From contig NZ_QMBQ01000001.1 in assembly GCF_003289965.1 (NCBI RefSeq), positions 1 to 64,000 of the forward strand: a DNA stretch of 64,000 bases, given 5' to 3'. The position numbers and the translations under genes are program-made. Source of the stretch: Mesorhizobium atlanticum (GTDB lineage Bacteria > Pseudomonadota > Alphaproteobacteria > Rhizobiales > Rhizobiaceae). Within the stretch, counting starts at the first letter, position 1, and every line of letters begins with the position of its first letter. Shown one piece after another: positions 31,353 through 39,783 of the stretch. The notes beneath the pieces are model-generated. The model was not told the origin of the DNA. It did no database searches and saw nothing but the letters and a program-made list of their open reading frames with translations.

Positions 31353-31583
31353 TTACGCGATAATGTCGGCGCCCGGCCGCTCGTCGAAAAGAACCGAGCA
31401 GCCGCGCTCGAGCGCGACCTGCGTCAAGGCATTGGCCGCATCCTCGTCCGACGAGACGAAATCGCCGGTCAGGACGCGCAGTTCCTCGACGGCCCTCGAC
31501 ATCGGCACCACGCGCCCGGCAGAACGGTCGCTCGCGCATGCGTCGATGACACACAGAAGATCGATGAGTTCGAAATTATCCAT
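31353..31583 (-). CDS. Small hypothetical protein
   Basis: 76 residues from the ATG at 31583 with GGAGG six bases upstream (MDNFELIDLLCVIDACASDRSAG...SRAVEELRVLTGDFVSSDEDAANALTQVALERGCSVLFDERPGADIIA). Its sequence suggests a small alpha/beta protein. A GGAAC-N17-CGTT promoter lies 36 bases upstream. No family recognised. Confidence 0.6.
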   Translation of the reverse strand: MDNFELIDLLCVIDACASDRSAGRVVPMSRAVEELRVLTGDFVSSDEDAANALTQVALERGCSVLFDERPGADIIA

Positions 31584-31618
31584 GGCGGCCTCCACTGGCG
31601 CCATCCCTTCGCTCAGTC

Positions 31619-31644
31619 AACGGCGTGAGGCGCGGACTGGTTCC
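31619..31644 (-). promoter_or_regulatory. EcfG-type promoter, 17-base spacer
   Basis: Minus strand GGAAC-N17-CGTT, followed within 40 bases by the gene at 31353-31583. Confidence 0.55.
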
Positions 31645-31654
31645 CGCGCCGGCT

Positions 31655-31888
31655 TCATCCTTGCGGCCTGGCCGGCGCGAGCTTGAGATCGAAGCGGGCC
31701 GGCAGGCATGGCTCGATACAGGCTTTGCGCACCGATCCCGTGGCCATGGTGTCGATTGGAAGAAGGACAATCATCTGGGCATGGCGTTGCGGCCAGAGCG
31801 GCCCGCCGAAGAGGAGGAAGACGCCGCCGATCACCAGCGCCAGGAGCAGCGCGGCAAACAGGTTCGCGATCATGTTGCCGGGTTGCAC
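31655..31888 (-). CDS. Small membrane protein
   Basis: 77 residues from a GTG at 31888 (GGAG eight bases upstream); an ATG at 31873 is also possible. One hydrophobic span (IANLFAALLLALVIGGVFLLFGG, about 7-29), then a Pro/Arg-rich tail. No family recognised. Confidence 0.45.
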   Translation of the reverse strand: MQPGNMIANLFAALLLALVIGGVFLLFGGPLWPQRHAQMIVLLPIDTMATGSVRKACIEPCLPARFDLKLAPARPQG

Positions 31889-32112
31889 GGCAGCAACTCC
31901 AAGTCAGTTTCCAGAGGGAAAGGAGTGCCCATCACATCGCAGGAATGATGGGCACTCCGTGGTCGACCGCCGATGAAGGGACTTTGTCCGGCGGCTTAGT
32001 AGTCAAATGCATTGATGCCGCTGTTGTTGCCCGAAAATCGGCGCCTCGGGCCTCTGCGCCCGACGCATGAGACTTCAGTCCGAAAACGGCCTCGGACCGT
32101 CGCCCGAGGGCC

Positions 32113-32137
32113 GGAACAATCGCTTTCGGCTGCCGTT
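32113..32137 (+). promoter_or_regulatory. EcfG-type promoter
   Basis: GGAAC-N16-CGTT, perfect, ending 35 bases before the ATG at 32173. Confidence 0.75.
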
Positions 32138-32172
32138 GCCCGGCCATCGAAATCGGCGAAAGGAGAGAAGAC

Positions 32173-32466
32173 ATGGCCGACGGACCTACAGTCGTAAACA
32201 CCGGCGGCGGAGGCGGCGGCGGAACCGCGGTCGCTGTCGTGGTTGCCATCATCGTGATCGTTGGACTGCTGTTTTTCACCGGCATAATCAACATTGGCGG
32301 AGGCGGCGGGTCGAAGGACGTGAATGTCAAGATAGACGCCCCGAAGGTCGAGGCGCCCGCGGCTCCGACGGCCTCGCCGGCGCCTGCAGCACCGGCCAAG
32401 ACGCCCTCACCGGCCCCCGCCGCTCCTGCCCCCGGTCCAGCACCCGCCCCGGCAAGCGGCGGCTAG
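32173..32466 (+). CDS. Small Gly-rich/Pro-Ala-rich membrane protein
   Basis: 97 residues. A Gly run (NTGGGGGGG, 9-17), then one membrane span (TAVAVVVAIIVIVGLLFFTGII, about 18-39), a second Gly run, and a C-terminal tail of Pro-Ala repeats (about 60-97, PAPAAPAKTPSPAPAAPAPG). Likely membrane-anchored with an extended, disordered tail outside. Good ribosome site (AAGGAGAG) and a perfect EcfG-type promoter. No family recognised. Confidence 0.65.
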   Translation: MADGPTVVNTGGGGGGGTAVAVVVAIIVIVGLLFFTGIINIGGGGGSKDVNVKIDAPKVEAPAAPTASPAPAAPAKTPSPAPAAPAPGPAPAPASGG

Positions 32467-32597
32467 TCAGCCGGGCGTTTGTTGCGGCAACGCCACTTTC
32501 GGTCCGCGCGTTCTTGCGAACCGCGAGCCATTTCATGGAGCGGTCCCGCCTTTTGACGGGCCGCTCCAACTGTTGCTGCTCCAATTCAACGTAGAAT

Positions 32598-32789
32598 TCA
32601 GGCCTCGAGGTCCATCGGCTGGTGGCCGGGCTGCTGGTGCCAAAGCACCTGGCGATAATCCGTCAGTTCGACGACCTGCGTGCAGACCGGACAGATGTAG
32701 CTGTCGCAGCATTGGCGAAGCGCCGGGGATCCGCGGCGAGCGGCAATGACCGGCGGACGCGAATAGGCTTTGACGGCTTGATCAAGCAT
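32598..32789 (-). CDS. Small Cys-rich protein
   Basis: 63 residues from the ATG at 32789 with CAGGAGG upstream. CCDSYICPVCTQVVEL holds the pair CxxC plus two more Cys, suggesting metal binding. The C-terminus is LWHQQPGHQPMDLEA. No known family; possibly a zinc-ribbon-like protein. Confidence 0.5.
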   Translation of the reverse strand: MLDQAVKAYSRPPVIAARRGSPALRQCCDSYICPVCTQVVELTDYRQVLWHQQPGHQPMDLEA

Positions 32790-33208
32790 GGTTTCCTCCT
32801 GGTGGTTGTCGATTATCCCCGCCCAAAGGCTCCTCCCCCTCGCCGACACGCCGCGCCGCCGTGGCACTTGGCGAGCGGTGGAGCAGGTTCGGCATGATGC
32901 TGATGGGGGAATGCACGAGGCCGCGACGATATCGCCTTGATTGTTGCCGAGGGTCGCATCGAATTCTCTCCCTGTCGGGCGAAAACGGATGGGTCCCTCA
33001 ACCACCGCCGTGCCAGCGCGAGAACACGAAAGCACCGGCAACCAGGTTCCGCATTAACTTCCGATAAGGCGCCAAAGAATCTTGCAAATATCTTCGAGCG
33101 CCGGGAGCGCTCAAATATATTAGCGACCTCTCATTATAAGGTGTATGAGTCAGACAGCGGTCGCCGACGATCGCAACGTTAGGCGCCGCTTCAGATGGGA
33201 GGGAAACC
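32790..33208. other. Intergenic region before cupin gene
   Basis: About 420 bases without a supported gene. A small hairpin GAGCGC-N5-GCGCTC lies at 33096-33112. AT-rich segments follow (caaatatattagcg, 33113-33126; attataagg, 33134-33142), probably the promoter area of the cupin gene. Confidence 0.5.
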
Positions 33209-33589
33209 ATGGCCGAAGTTGCAATGCAGGTGACGAAACTCGAATCCAAATCGCACAACAATCCCGACGAGGTCCGCGCGCCCGCCAAGACGCGTGTCGA
33301 GATCGTGCGGCTGCCGGGCTACACGCTGGGGCGGATGAACATGCAGCCGGGCTGGAAATGGTCCGAATGCGTCAAGCCGGTGGTCAAGACCGACAGCTGC
33401 CAGGTTTCGCATGTCGGCTATGTCGTGTCCGGATCGATCACCGTGCGGATGACCGACGGCACGCAAAAGACCTTCGAGGCCGGCACTTCCTACACCATCC
33501 CGCCCGGCCATGACGCCTGGGTGGAGGGCAACCAGCCATTCCAGTGCATCGAGGTGCTGAGCGCCGAACAATACGCCAAGCCGGCATAG
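33209..33589 (+). CDS. Cupin-domain protein
   Basis: 126 residues from the ATG at 33209 (GGGAGGG upstream). A single cupin fold: LGRMNMQPGWKWSECVKPVV (about 41-60), SHVGYVVSGSITVRMTDGTQKTFEAGTSYTIPPGHDAWVEG (about 69-110). The typical metal-ligand His positions are only partly kept: His70 and His102 are visible. Close to small rhizobial cupins of unknown substrate. Intact, alone in its transcript. Confidence 0.8.
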   Translation: MAEVAMQVTKLESKSHNNPDEVRAPAKTRVEIVRLPGYTLGRMNMQPGWKWSECVKPVVKTDSCQVSHVGYVVSGSITVRMTDGTQKTFEAGTSYTIPPGHDAWVEGNQPFQCIEVLSAEQYAKPA

Positions 33590-33746
33590 CGCGGACGCTC
33601 GCCTCATTTTCGGCAATGGAGAACTGGGGCGCCGTGGGCGGCTTTCCTGTCAGGTTCGCGCGATCTCCTCCAGGGGTGATCGTGCGAGCTGCGCCTATCC
33701 ACGGCTGCTTCAGGTTGTGGAAACTTGCACGCCCTAGCGTGGCGGC

Positions 33747-33780
33747 TTGACAGAGAGCTTCTTTTGTTCTCTTTATGTTC
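33747..33780 (+). promoter_or_regulatory. dinB promoter with LexA (SOS) box
   Basis: TTGACA at 33747-33752 is followed by GTTC-N7-GTTC (33766-33780), the alphaproteobacterial LexA site, which would cover the -10 region. It lies about 70 bases before the chosen dinB start. Confidence 0.8.
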
Positions 33781-33848
33781 TGTTAATTCCCCATACAAAA
33801 GACGCAGCTAATGCTGCAATGCCACACAAATGGCCATGGGAGCGCGCG

Positions 33849-35111
33849 ATGGCCGCCACGAATGAAGCTGCGGCCGCCACCATCCTGCATGCCGATCTCG
33901 ACGCCTTCTACGCGTCCGTCGAGCAGCTGCTCGATCCGTCATTGCGCGGCAAGCCGATCGCCGTCGGCGGCGGCGTTGTGCTGGCGGCTTCCTATGAGGC
34001 CAAGGTGTTTGGCGTGCGCGGCGGCATGCCCGGCCGCAAGGCGCGCGAGCTCTGCCCGCAGCTCATCTTCGTCGGCGGTCATTTTTCCGAGTACCAGCGC
34101 CTCGGCGACGCCGCGATCAAGGTGCTCGACGACTTCACGCCAGTGGTCGAGCGCATCTCGATCGACGAGGCCTTCGCCGACGTCGCCGGCTGCACGCATC
34201 TGTTCGGGCCGCCGCCGGAGATCGCGCGAAGAATCCGCGAGCGGGTGAAGGCCGAGCTCGGCCTGCCGATCTCGATCGGCGTGGCGCGGACAAAGCACCT
34301 CGCCAAGATCGCCTCGCAGGTGGCCAAGCCGGACGGGCTGGTGGTGGTCGAGCCCGGCACCGAGCTTTCCTTCCTGCATGACCTGCCCGTCACGCTGATG
34401 TGGGGCGTCGGCCCGGCGACCAAGGCGCGGCTCGCCGAAATCGGCGTCGAGACCATCGGGCAATTGGCGCGCACCCATAGCGCCGCGCTGGAGCGGCTGA
34501 TCGGCCATGCCGCCGGCCGGAAGCTCGCCGCGCTCGCCTGGAACCGCGACCCGCGCAAGCTCGAGACGCATCGGCGCGCGATTTCGGCCGGCGCGCAATC
34601 GGCGCTGGGCAGGCAGCCGGCGGTGCCGCGCGTCTTCGTGCCGACGCTTTTGCATCTGGCCGACCGCGTGGCGAGCCGCCTGCGCGCCAAGAACCGGCCC
34701 GGCCGCACGGTGACGGTGCGGGTGCGCTTCGCCGATCTCAGCGCCGTCACCCGCTCGGTGACGCTGGAGCAGCCGATCCAGGCGACAGTGATGCTGGCCG
34801 AGATCGCCGAGGAGCTGGTGCGCGGCGTGCTGGCCGCCCATCCCGGCGAGCGGGACATATCACTGCTCGCCATCTCCGTCTCGCATCTGGAGGAGCATGC
34901 CGAGCTGCAGCTCGAACTGCCGCTCGGCCTGATGGATGAGAAGCGGAAGCCCGGCAGCCGCAAGGGCCTCGCCCGCTTCGGCGCCGACCGCGCCATCGAC
35001 AAGATCCGCGAGCGTTTCGGCAGGCAAGCCGTGGGCTATGGCACGGTGGCGCTGGAAGGCCCACGTTCGGTGCCGGACGGGTTCAGGGAACTGGCGGAGA
35101 AGGAGCTGTGA
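33849..35111 (+). CDS. dinB: DNA polymerase IV
   Basis: 420 residues from the ATG at 33849 with GGGAG six bases upstream; an in-frame TTG at 33747 belongs to the promoter -35. Y-family polymerase: ILHADLDAFYASVEQ (metal Asp, about 12-26), ISIDEAFADV (catalytic Asp-Glu, near 104), helix-hairpin-helix VTLMWGVGPATKARLAEIGVETIGQLA, and a little-finger domain to about 370. The C-terminal extension is seen in rhizobial DinB. It does error-prone or translesion synthesis, SOS-regulated here through the LexA box. Confidence 0.93.
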   Translation: MAATNEAAAATILHADLDAFYASVEQLLDPSLRGKPIAVGGGVVLAASYEAKVFGVRGGMPGRKARELCPQLIFVGGHFSEYQRLGDAAIKVLDDFTPVVERISIDEAFADVAGCTHLFGPPPEIARRIRERVKAELGLPISIGVARTKHLAKIASQVAKPDGLVVVEPGTELSFLHDLPVTLMWGVGPATKARLAEIGVETIGQLARTHSAALERLIGHAAGRKLAALAWNRDPRKLETHRRAISAGAQSALGRQPAVPRVFVPTLLHLADRVASRLRAKNRPGRTVTVRVRFADLSAVTRSVTLEQPIQATVMLAEIAEELVRGVLAAHPGERDISLLAISVSHLEEHAELQLELPLGLMDEKRKPGSRKGLARFGADRAIDKIRERFGRQAVGYGTVALEGPRSVPDGFRELAEKEL

Positions 35112-35139
35112 ATCCTCTTGCAGCGTTGGAGATTGGGGA

Positions 35140-35350
35140 AAGCCGATGCGACGGCCAATCTCCCCGTGAGGAAATGTCCGGCAGGACACCGGAGCGAAGG
35201 AACGCCCATCTTGTCCTTCGTCATTCTAGCGCAGAGCAAGGAGCGAAGCGACGCGCGCAGACCCTAGAATGACGAAAGATAGGCTGGCGGGACAACGCCT
35301 CCTTCGGTCCTGCTGGACGTCCCCCGCAAGGAGGGAGATTGGCGGTTGCG
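35140..35350. repeat. Repeat remnants between dinB and the epimerase gene
   Basis: 'ggacgtcccccgcaaggagggagattggcggt' (about 35318-35350) and an inverted relative near 35135-35170 flank a hairpin-forming pair 'cgtcattctag...ctagaatgacg' (35219-35274). Confidence 0.45.
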
Positions 35351-35361
35351 TCGCCTCGTTC

Positions 35362-36228
35362 TCACCCTGTCTCCGCCCACTCCAGCCTCATCATAGCGCC
35401 CATCGTTTCCCCATCGCCGAGCACCGTCAGCCCTTCGCCGTGATGGGCATCGACCGGGTGCGAGACCGGCTCGAAGCAGAAAAAGCCGGCGTCATGCGAC
35501 GGTGAATAGAGGATGAACACGTCCAGCTCCGGCGAGGCTGTCAGTTCGACCGCAATCCCCTGGGCCGGCTGCGCGATGGTGGCGCGCCGATTCCACCCGA
35601 CGAAGGCGTTGTTCACCCAGCCGGCCGGCAAAAGCGAAGCCCGGGAAAAATCCCACCAGGGATGCTCGGTGAGCGGCGCTAAGCCTGTTGGTAGGTGGCG
35701 CGCGTCCTCGAGCCAGACGCGCTCGGCCGTGGCCTGCAACCTCGTCCTGGCGCCGCGCGGAAACCAGGGATGGAAACCGAGGCCGTAGGGCAGACGCATG
35801 CCGGCGCGGTTCTCGACCGTGAGGCGCGCGTCCAGCGCGCCGCCGCGCAATGCATAGGTGACGGACGCCGCGTAGCGGTATGGCCCGATCGCGCCGTCAT
35901 CGAGCACCAGCTCGGCCTGGGTGTCGCTACGTCCGGCAAGCCGCCACGGCTTCTGGAACCCGTCGCCATGAATCGGAAAAGCCTCGCCGGGCATGTTCGG
36001 CGGGACGGCGTGAAAACGGCCGTCGAATTCGAAGCCGCCGCCGGAGATGCGGTTCGACCACGGCACGAGAAGCTGGCAGCCGCACGTGCCGGTGCCGTCC
36101 CCCGGCTTCAGCAGCGGAACCGGCGCGCCGCCGACCACGAGCGCGTCGTAGCGCGCCACGGCCGCGCCCTGCTCCGGCGCAAGGACGAGCCGCGACCGCC
36201 CATCGTTCAGTTCGACCATGCCCGGCAT
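35362..36228 (-). CDS. Aldose 1-epimerase family protein
   Basis: 288 residues. Marks are PWSNRISGGGFEFDGRFHAVPPN (about 56-78), FPIHGDGFQKPW (about 84-95), and GLGFHPWFPR (about 150-159), with the conserved His pair and acid of galactose-mutarotase-fold enzymes. It would interconvert alpha and beta anomers of the sugar taken up by the adjacent transporter. Last gene of the leftward sugar operon, 4 bases after the SDR gene. A start at Met4 is also possible. Confidence 0.85.
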   Translation of the reverse strand: MPGMVELNDGRSRLVLAPEQGAAVARYDALVVGGAPVPLLKPGDGTGTCGCQLLVPWSNRISGGGFEFDGRFHAVPPNMPGEAFPIHGDGFQKPWRLAGRSDTQAELVLDDGAIGPYRYAASVTYALRGGALDARLTVENRAGMRLPYGLGFHPWFPRGARTRLQATAERVWLEDARHLPTGLAPLTEHPWWDFSRASLLPAGWVNNAFVGWNRRATIAQPAQGIAVELTASPELDVFILYSPSHDAGFFCFEPVSHPVDAHHGEGLTVLGDGETMGAMMRLEWAETG

Positions 36229-36232
36229 TGCC

Positions 36233-36988
36233 TCACCAGCCGCCGTCTATGGCGATGTTCTGGCCGCTGATCATGTCGGAAGCCGGCGAGACGAGGAACA
36301 GCACAAGCTCGGCGACATTCTCGGGCTCGATGCGCTTCTTCAGGCTTTGGTTCGCGAGAATCCAGTCATTGTATTCTTTCAGCCGGTCGCCGAAGACGCG
36401 CTCCTCGGCTTCGGAAACCACGGCGCCCGGCGAGACCGCATTGACGCGGATGCCATGCGGCCCGAGCTCGCGCGCCAGCGACTTTGTCAGGCCGAGCATG
36501 GCGCCCTTGGAGGCGACATAGGGCACGTAGCCGTCCCAGCGGCCGTTGAGCGTGATCGAGCAGAAGTTGACGATCTTGCCGTAACCCTTCGCCTTCATGC
36601 CTGGAGCGCAGGCCCGCGCCAGCGCGAACGCCGCCGAGGAGTTGACGCGGATCTGGTCCTCATACTCGGCGAGCGAGAACTCCTCGAACGGCCGGTTGAT
36701 GATCAGTGCGGCGTTGTTGATCAGGATGTCGATGCCGCCTTCGTCTCCTGCCACCGCCGCCACAGCCGCCTCCGCCTCGGCGAGGCGGTTGAGATCGCAG
36801 CCGACGAAAGCGATATCGCCGCCGGCCTTATCGGCCAATCCCTCGACGATCTTCGGCGCTTCGGCGATGTCGGGACGGTCGAGCAGCAGGACACGCGCGC
36901 CGGCCCGCGCCAGCGCCACCGCCTGCGCCCGGCCGAGCGAGCCCAGCCCGCCCGTCAGCAAAACCTTACGACCAGCGAGCACCTTCAT
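36233..36988 (-). CDS. SDR-family sugar dehydrogenase
   Basis: 251 residues from the ATG at 36988 (GAGGTGG upstream). NAD(P)-binding GGLGSLGRAQA (about 13-23), NNAA-type motif ILINNAALI, and catalytic Tyr-Lys in VPYVASKGAM. Probably oxidises the imported aldose to its lactone as the first step, with the SMP-30 protein at 41818 as the lactonase. The exact sugar is not visible. It is 8 bases downstream of the ATPase stop. Confidence 0.85.
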   Translation of the reverse strand: MKVLAGRKVLLTGGLGSLGRAQAVALARAGARVLLLDRPDIAEAPKIVEGLADKAGGDIAFVGCDLNRLAEAEAAVAAVAGDEGGIDILINNAALIINRPFEEFSLAEYEDQIRVNSSAAFALARACAPGMKAKGYGKIVNFCSITLNGRWDGYVPYVASKGAMLGLTKSLARELGPHGIRVNAVSPGAVVSEAEERVFGDRLKEYNDWILANQSLKKRIEPENVAELVLFLVSPASDMISGQNIAIDGGW

Positions 36989-36995
36989 CGCCACC

Positions 36996-37727
36996 TCACA
37001 GGACACCGTGGACTTCGTCGATCGAGGTGTCCTCGATGCGCTTGTCCAGCACGACCTCGCCGCGCGCCATGGCCACGATGCGGTCGCAGCAGTCGAAGAC
37101 GTGATGCATGTTGTGGCTGATGAAGACGCCGGTGACGCCCTGCTCCTTCAGGCCGCGCACGAAGCCGATCACCTTGTTCGTCTCCTTGACCGAGAGATGG
37201 TTGGTCGGCTCGTCGAGGATCATGACCTTCGACTTGAAATGCATGGCGCGCGCGATCGCCACACCCTGGCGCTGGCCGCCGCTGAGCTCGCCGACGAGCG
37301 CGTCGGGCGAGCGCAGGTGCAGGTCGACATTGGCGATGGCGCGAATGCTCTCCTCCGCCATCTTCTTCTGGTCGAGGATGCCGACACCGAGGACCGAGAA
37401 GCGCGTCGGCTCGCGGCCGATGAACAGATTCCTGGCGATCGACATGGTGGGAACCATGGAATTGTACTGGTAGATGGTCTCGATGCCGAGATCCATCGCA
37501 TCGCGCGGCGTGGCGATGCTGACCGGCCTGCCCTCGACCTTGATCTCGCCCTGGTCGGCGCGGTGGACGCCGGACAGGATGTTGATCAGGGTCGACTTGC
37601 CGGCGCCGTTGTCGCCGACAAGGCCGAGCGCCTCGCCGCGCCGGAAGTCGAGCGAGACACCCTTCAGCGCATGCACGCCGGAATACCATTTGTGCAGGTT
37701 GCGCACCGAGATGATCGCGTCGCTCAC
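36996..37727 (-). CDS. Sugar ABC transporter ATPase
   Basis: 243 residues from a GTG at 37727, 4 bases after the permease stop. One ATPase domain only: Walker A GDNGAGKST (about 38-46), signature ELSGGQRQGVAIARA, Walker B VMILDEPTNHL, and switch His in VFISHNMHH. Single-domain ATPases of this FrcA type energise CUT2-like sugar importers. Partner of the permease and binding protein next to it. Confidence 0.9.
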   Translation of the reverse strand: MSDAIISVRNLHKWYSGVHALKGVSLDFRRGEALGLVGDNGAGKSTLINILSGVHRADQGEIKVEGRPVSIATPRDAMDLGIETIYQYNSMVPTMSIARNLFIGREPTRFSVLGVGILDQKKMAEESIRAIANVDLHLRSPDALVGELSGGQRQGVAIARAMHFKSKVMILDEPTNHLSVKETNKVIGFVRGLKEQGVTGVFISHNMHHVFDCCDRIVAMARGEVVLDKRIEDTSIDEVHGVL

Positions 37728-37731
37728 CGCT

Positions 37732-38709
37732 TCAGCCCTCCATCTTGATGGCCTTGGCGCGCTTGCGCATCCAGGCATTGGCGACGACGGCGAAGATGGT
37801 GAGGAAGCCGATGGCGAACTTGAACCAGTTGGCGTCGACGTGGCTCAGCACCAGGCCGTTGTCGATGACGCGGATCAGCGTCGTGCCGATGATGCCGCCC
37901 ATGACGGTGCCGATGCCGCCGGTGAGCGAAGCGCCGCCGATGACGGCGGCGGCAACCGCCTGCAGTTCCAGCCCCTCGCCGATCGAGGGCAGCGGCGAGC
38001 CCAGTCGCAGCACCTGCAGCATGCCGGCGAAGCCGGACAGCACCGAGCACAGCATGAAGCAGACGATCTTGACCCTGGCGGTCGGGATGCCCATCGCCGC
38101 CGCGGCCGGCATGAAGCCGCCGGTGGCCTTGATCCAGTTGCCGAAATTGGTGCGCGACAGCATTAGCGAGGTCAGCACCGCGACCGCCACGAACCACAGG
38201 AAGGACATGCGGAACATGTTGCCCGGCCCGACGAAGGCGGTGAACAGCCAGTTGGGCAGGTCCACGGGGAGCAGCGGCGGGAAGCCGCCGGAGACGACGA
38301 CGGTGAGCGAGCGCGCCATGAACAGCATGCCCAGCGTGGTGATGAAGCTCGGGATCGCGAAGCGGATGGTGACGTAGCCGTTGACGAAGCCGATGGCGGC
38401 CGAGACCAGCAGCCCGGCGAACAGCGCCAGCGGGAACGGCCAGCCATGCACCATCAGCACCGCCATCGTCATCGGCATCAGCGCGAAGACCGAGCCGACC
38501 GAGAGGTCGAACTCGCCGCTGATCATCAGGATGGTGACGCCGATGGCGACGAGGCCGGCCTCCGGCAGGATGCCGAGTATGCCGCGCAGATTGTCGGCGT
38601 TGAGGAACACGCCGTGCGAGCGCACCTGGAACAGGATGATGAGCAACACCAGCAGGATCAATCCCGCCAGCTCCGGCTTCTCGAGATAGGTCTTGAACAG
38701 GCGCTTCAA
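37732..38709 (-). CDS. Sugar ABC transporter permease
   Basis: 325 residues from a TTG at 38709, where GGAG lies 7 bases upstream; the frame is open further but has no ATG. About nine hydrophobic segments and the CUT2 signature region (GVTILMISGEFDLSVGSVFAL, about 58-78; AAAVIGGASLTGGIGTVMGGIIG). It forms the channel with the ATPase at 36996-37727. Confidence 0.85.
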   Translation of the reverse strand: MKRLFKTYLEKPELAGLILLVLLIILFQVRSHGVFLNADNLRGILGILPEAGLVAIGVTILMISGEFDLSVGSVFALMPMTMAVLMVHGWPFPLALFAGLLVSAAIGFVNGYVTIRFAIPSFITTLGMLFMARSLTVVVSGGFPPLLPVDLPNWLFTAFVGPGNMFRMSFLWFVAVAVLTSLMLSRTNFGNWIKATGGFMPAAAAMGIPTARVKIVCFMLCSVLSGFAGMLQVLRLGSPLPSIGEGLELQAVAAAVIGGASLTGGIGTVMGGIIGTTLIRVIDNGLVLSHVDANWFKFAIGFLTIFAVVANAWMRKRAKAIKMEG

Positions 38710-38780
38710 GGAGGGGCTCCGGATTCGGGATTCGGACGCATCGGCGACGGCGGGCGCCGCCGATGCAGGTCGGTTTAACC

Positions 38781-39758
38781 TCAGCGCATGCCCTGCGCCG
38801 ACAGCGCCATGATGCCGTCGGCCTCCTTCGGCCGCACGATGCCCTGGCCGGTGTCGATGTCGGATGGGGCGAGGCCGATCTTCTTGCTGAGATAGGCCTC
38901 CATCACCGGCATGAAGCCCTGCATGTAGGGCTGCTGATCGACAAGCGCCTGGACATAGCCCTTCTGCATCTGCTGCAGCACCTCCGGAACGAGGTCGAAG
39001 CCGCCGAGCAGCACCTTGCCGGGCGCCACGCCGCGATCGGCCAGGACGCGCGCCACGCCGGCGCACCAGAAGCCGGTGTCGAAATAGGCCGTGGTGTCTG
39101 GATGGGCATTGAGATAGGCGCCGACACGGTCGGAAGTGATGGCGAGATCGGTGCCGCTGTCGATGCGCTCCCACGACACGTCGCGGTCCTTATGGGCGGC
39201 CTTGTATTCCTCGAGGAACTGCATGACGCCGGCGCCGCGGCTTTCCGACCAGTTCTGGCCGGGCGCCGAAATGCCGACCAGCACCTTGATCGGACCGTCC
39301 TTCGGGAAGCTCTCTGAAATCGCCTTGGCGAGCGAATAGCCGGCGGGCTTGAAGCCCTGGCCGACGAAGGCCTGCCGGGCATTGCCCTTGGCGCCTTCGG
39401 TGTCGTCGACATTGACGGCGATCACCAGCACGCCGGCATCGCGCGCTTCCTTGATGACGTCGTCGAAGGCATGGTCGTCGACGATGGAGGTCAACAGCGC
39501 ATCGGGCTTGGCGGCAAGGGCGGCGCGCATGTTGGCGACCTGCTGCTCGACCGAGCCCTCGGTCTGGGTGAAGACCATGTTGCAATTCGCCTCGACCTTG
39601 GCGCAGGCATCGTCGAAGCCTTTCTTCACCGCCTGCCAGAAGGTGTTCGAGGCCGACGAATGGTGGGTGAAGACGATGTTGAGGCCGTCGGCCCTGGCGA
39701 CGGATTGTCCGCCGATCAGGGCCGCGCCAAGCAAAAGCATAGCAGTCAGTTTTCTCAT
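38781..39758 (-). CDS. Sugar ABC transporter substrate-binding protein
   Basis: 325 residues. Signal peptide to about 23 (MRKLTAMLLLGAALIGGQSVARADG), then a periplasmic binding protein type I fold (LNIVFTHHSSASNTFWQAVKKGFDDACAKVEANCNMVFTQTEGSVEQQVANMRAALAAKPDALLTSIVDDHAF). The ligand is probably a monosaccharide, since the neighbouring enzymes act on sugar and sugar acid. Placed between the dehydratase and the permease genes. Confidence 0.9.
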   Translation of the reverse strand: MRKLTAMLLLGAALIGGQSVARADGLNIVFTHHSSASNTFWQAVKKGFDDACAKVEANCNMVFTQTEGSVEQQVANMRAALAAKPDALLTSIVDDHAFDDVIKEARDAGVLVIAVNVDDTEGAKGNARQAFVGQGFKPAGYSLAKAISESFPKDGPIKVLVGISAPGQNWSESRGAGVMQFLEEYKAAHKDRDVSWERIDSGTDLAITSDRVGAYLNAHPDTTAYFDTGFWCAGVARVLADRGVAPGKVLLGGFDLVPEVLQQMQKGYVQALVDQQPYMQGFMPVMEAYLSKKIGLAPSDIDTGQGIVRPKEADGIMALSAQGMR

Positions 39759-39783
39759 GTCTGTTCCTCCCTATGGATTTTTT

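Noticed and set aside
33747..33848. Longer N-terminus of dinB starting at a TTG
   Set aside because: This TTG is the start of the TTGACA promoter element and the LexA box lies inside the extension; the ATG at 33849 has a good ribosome site.
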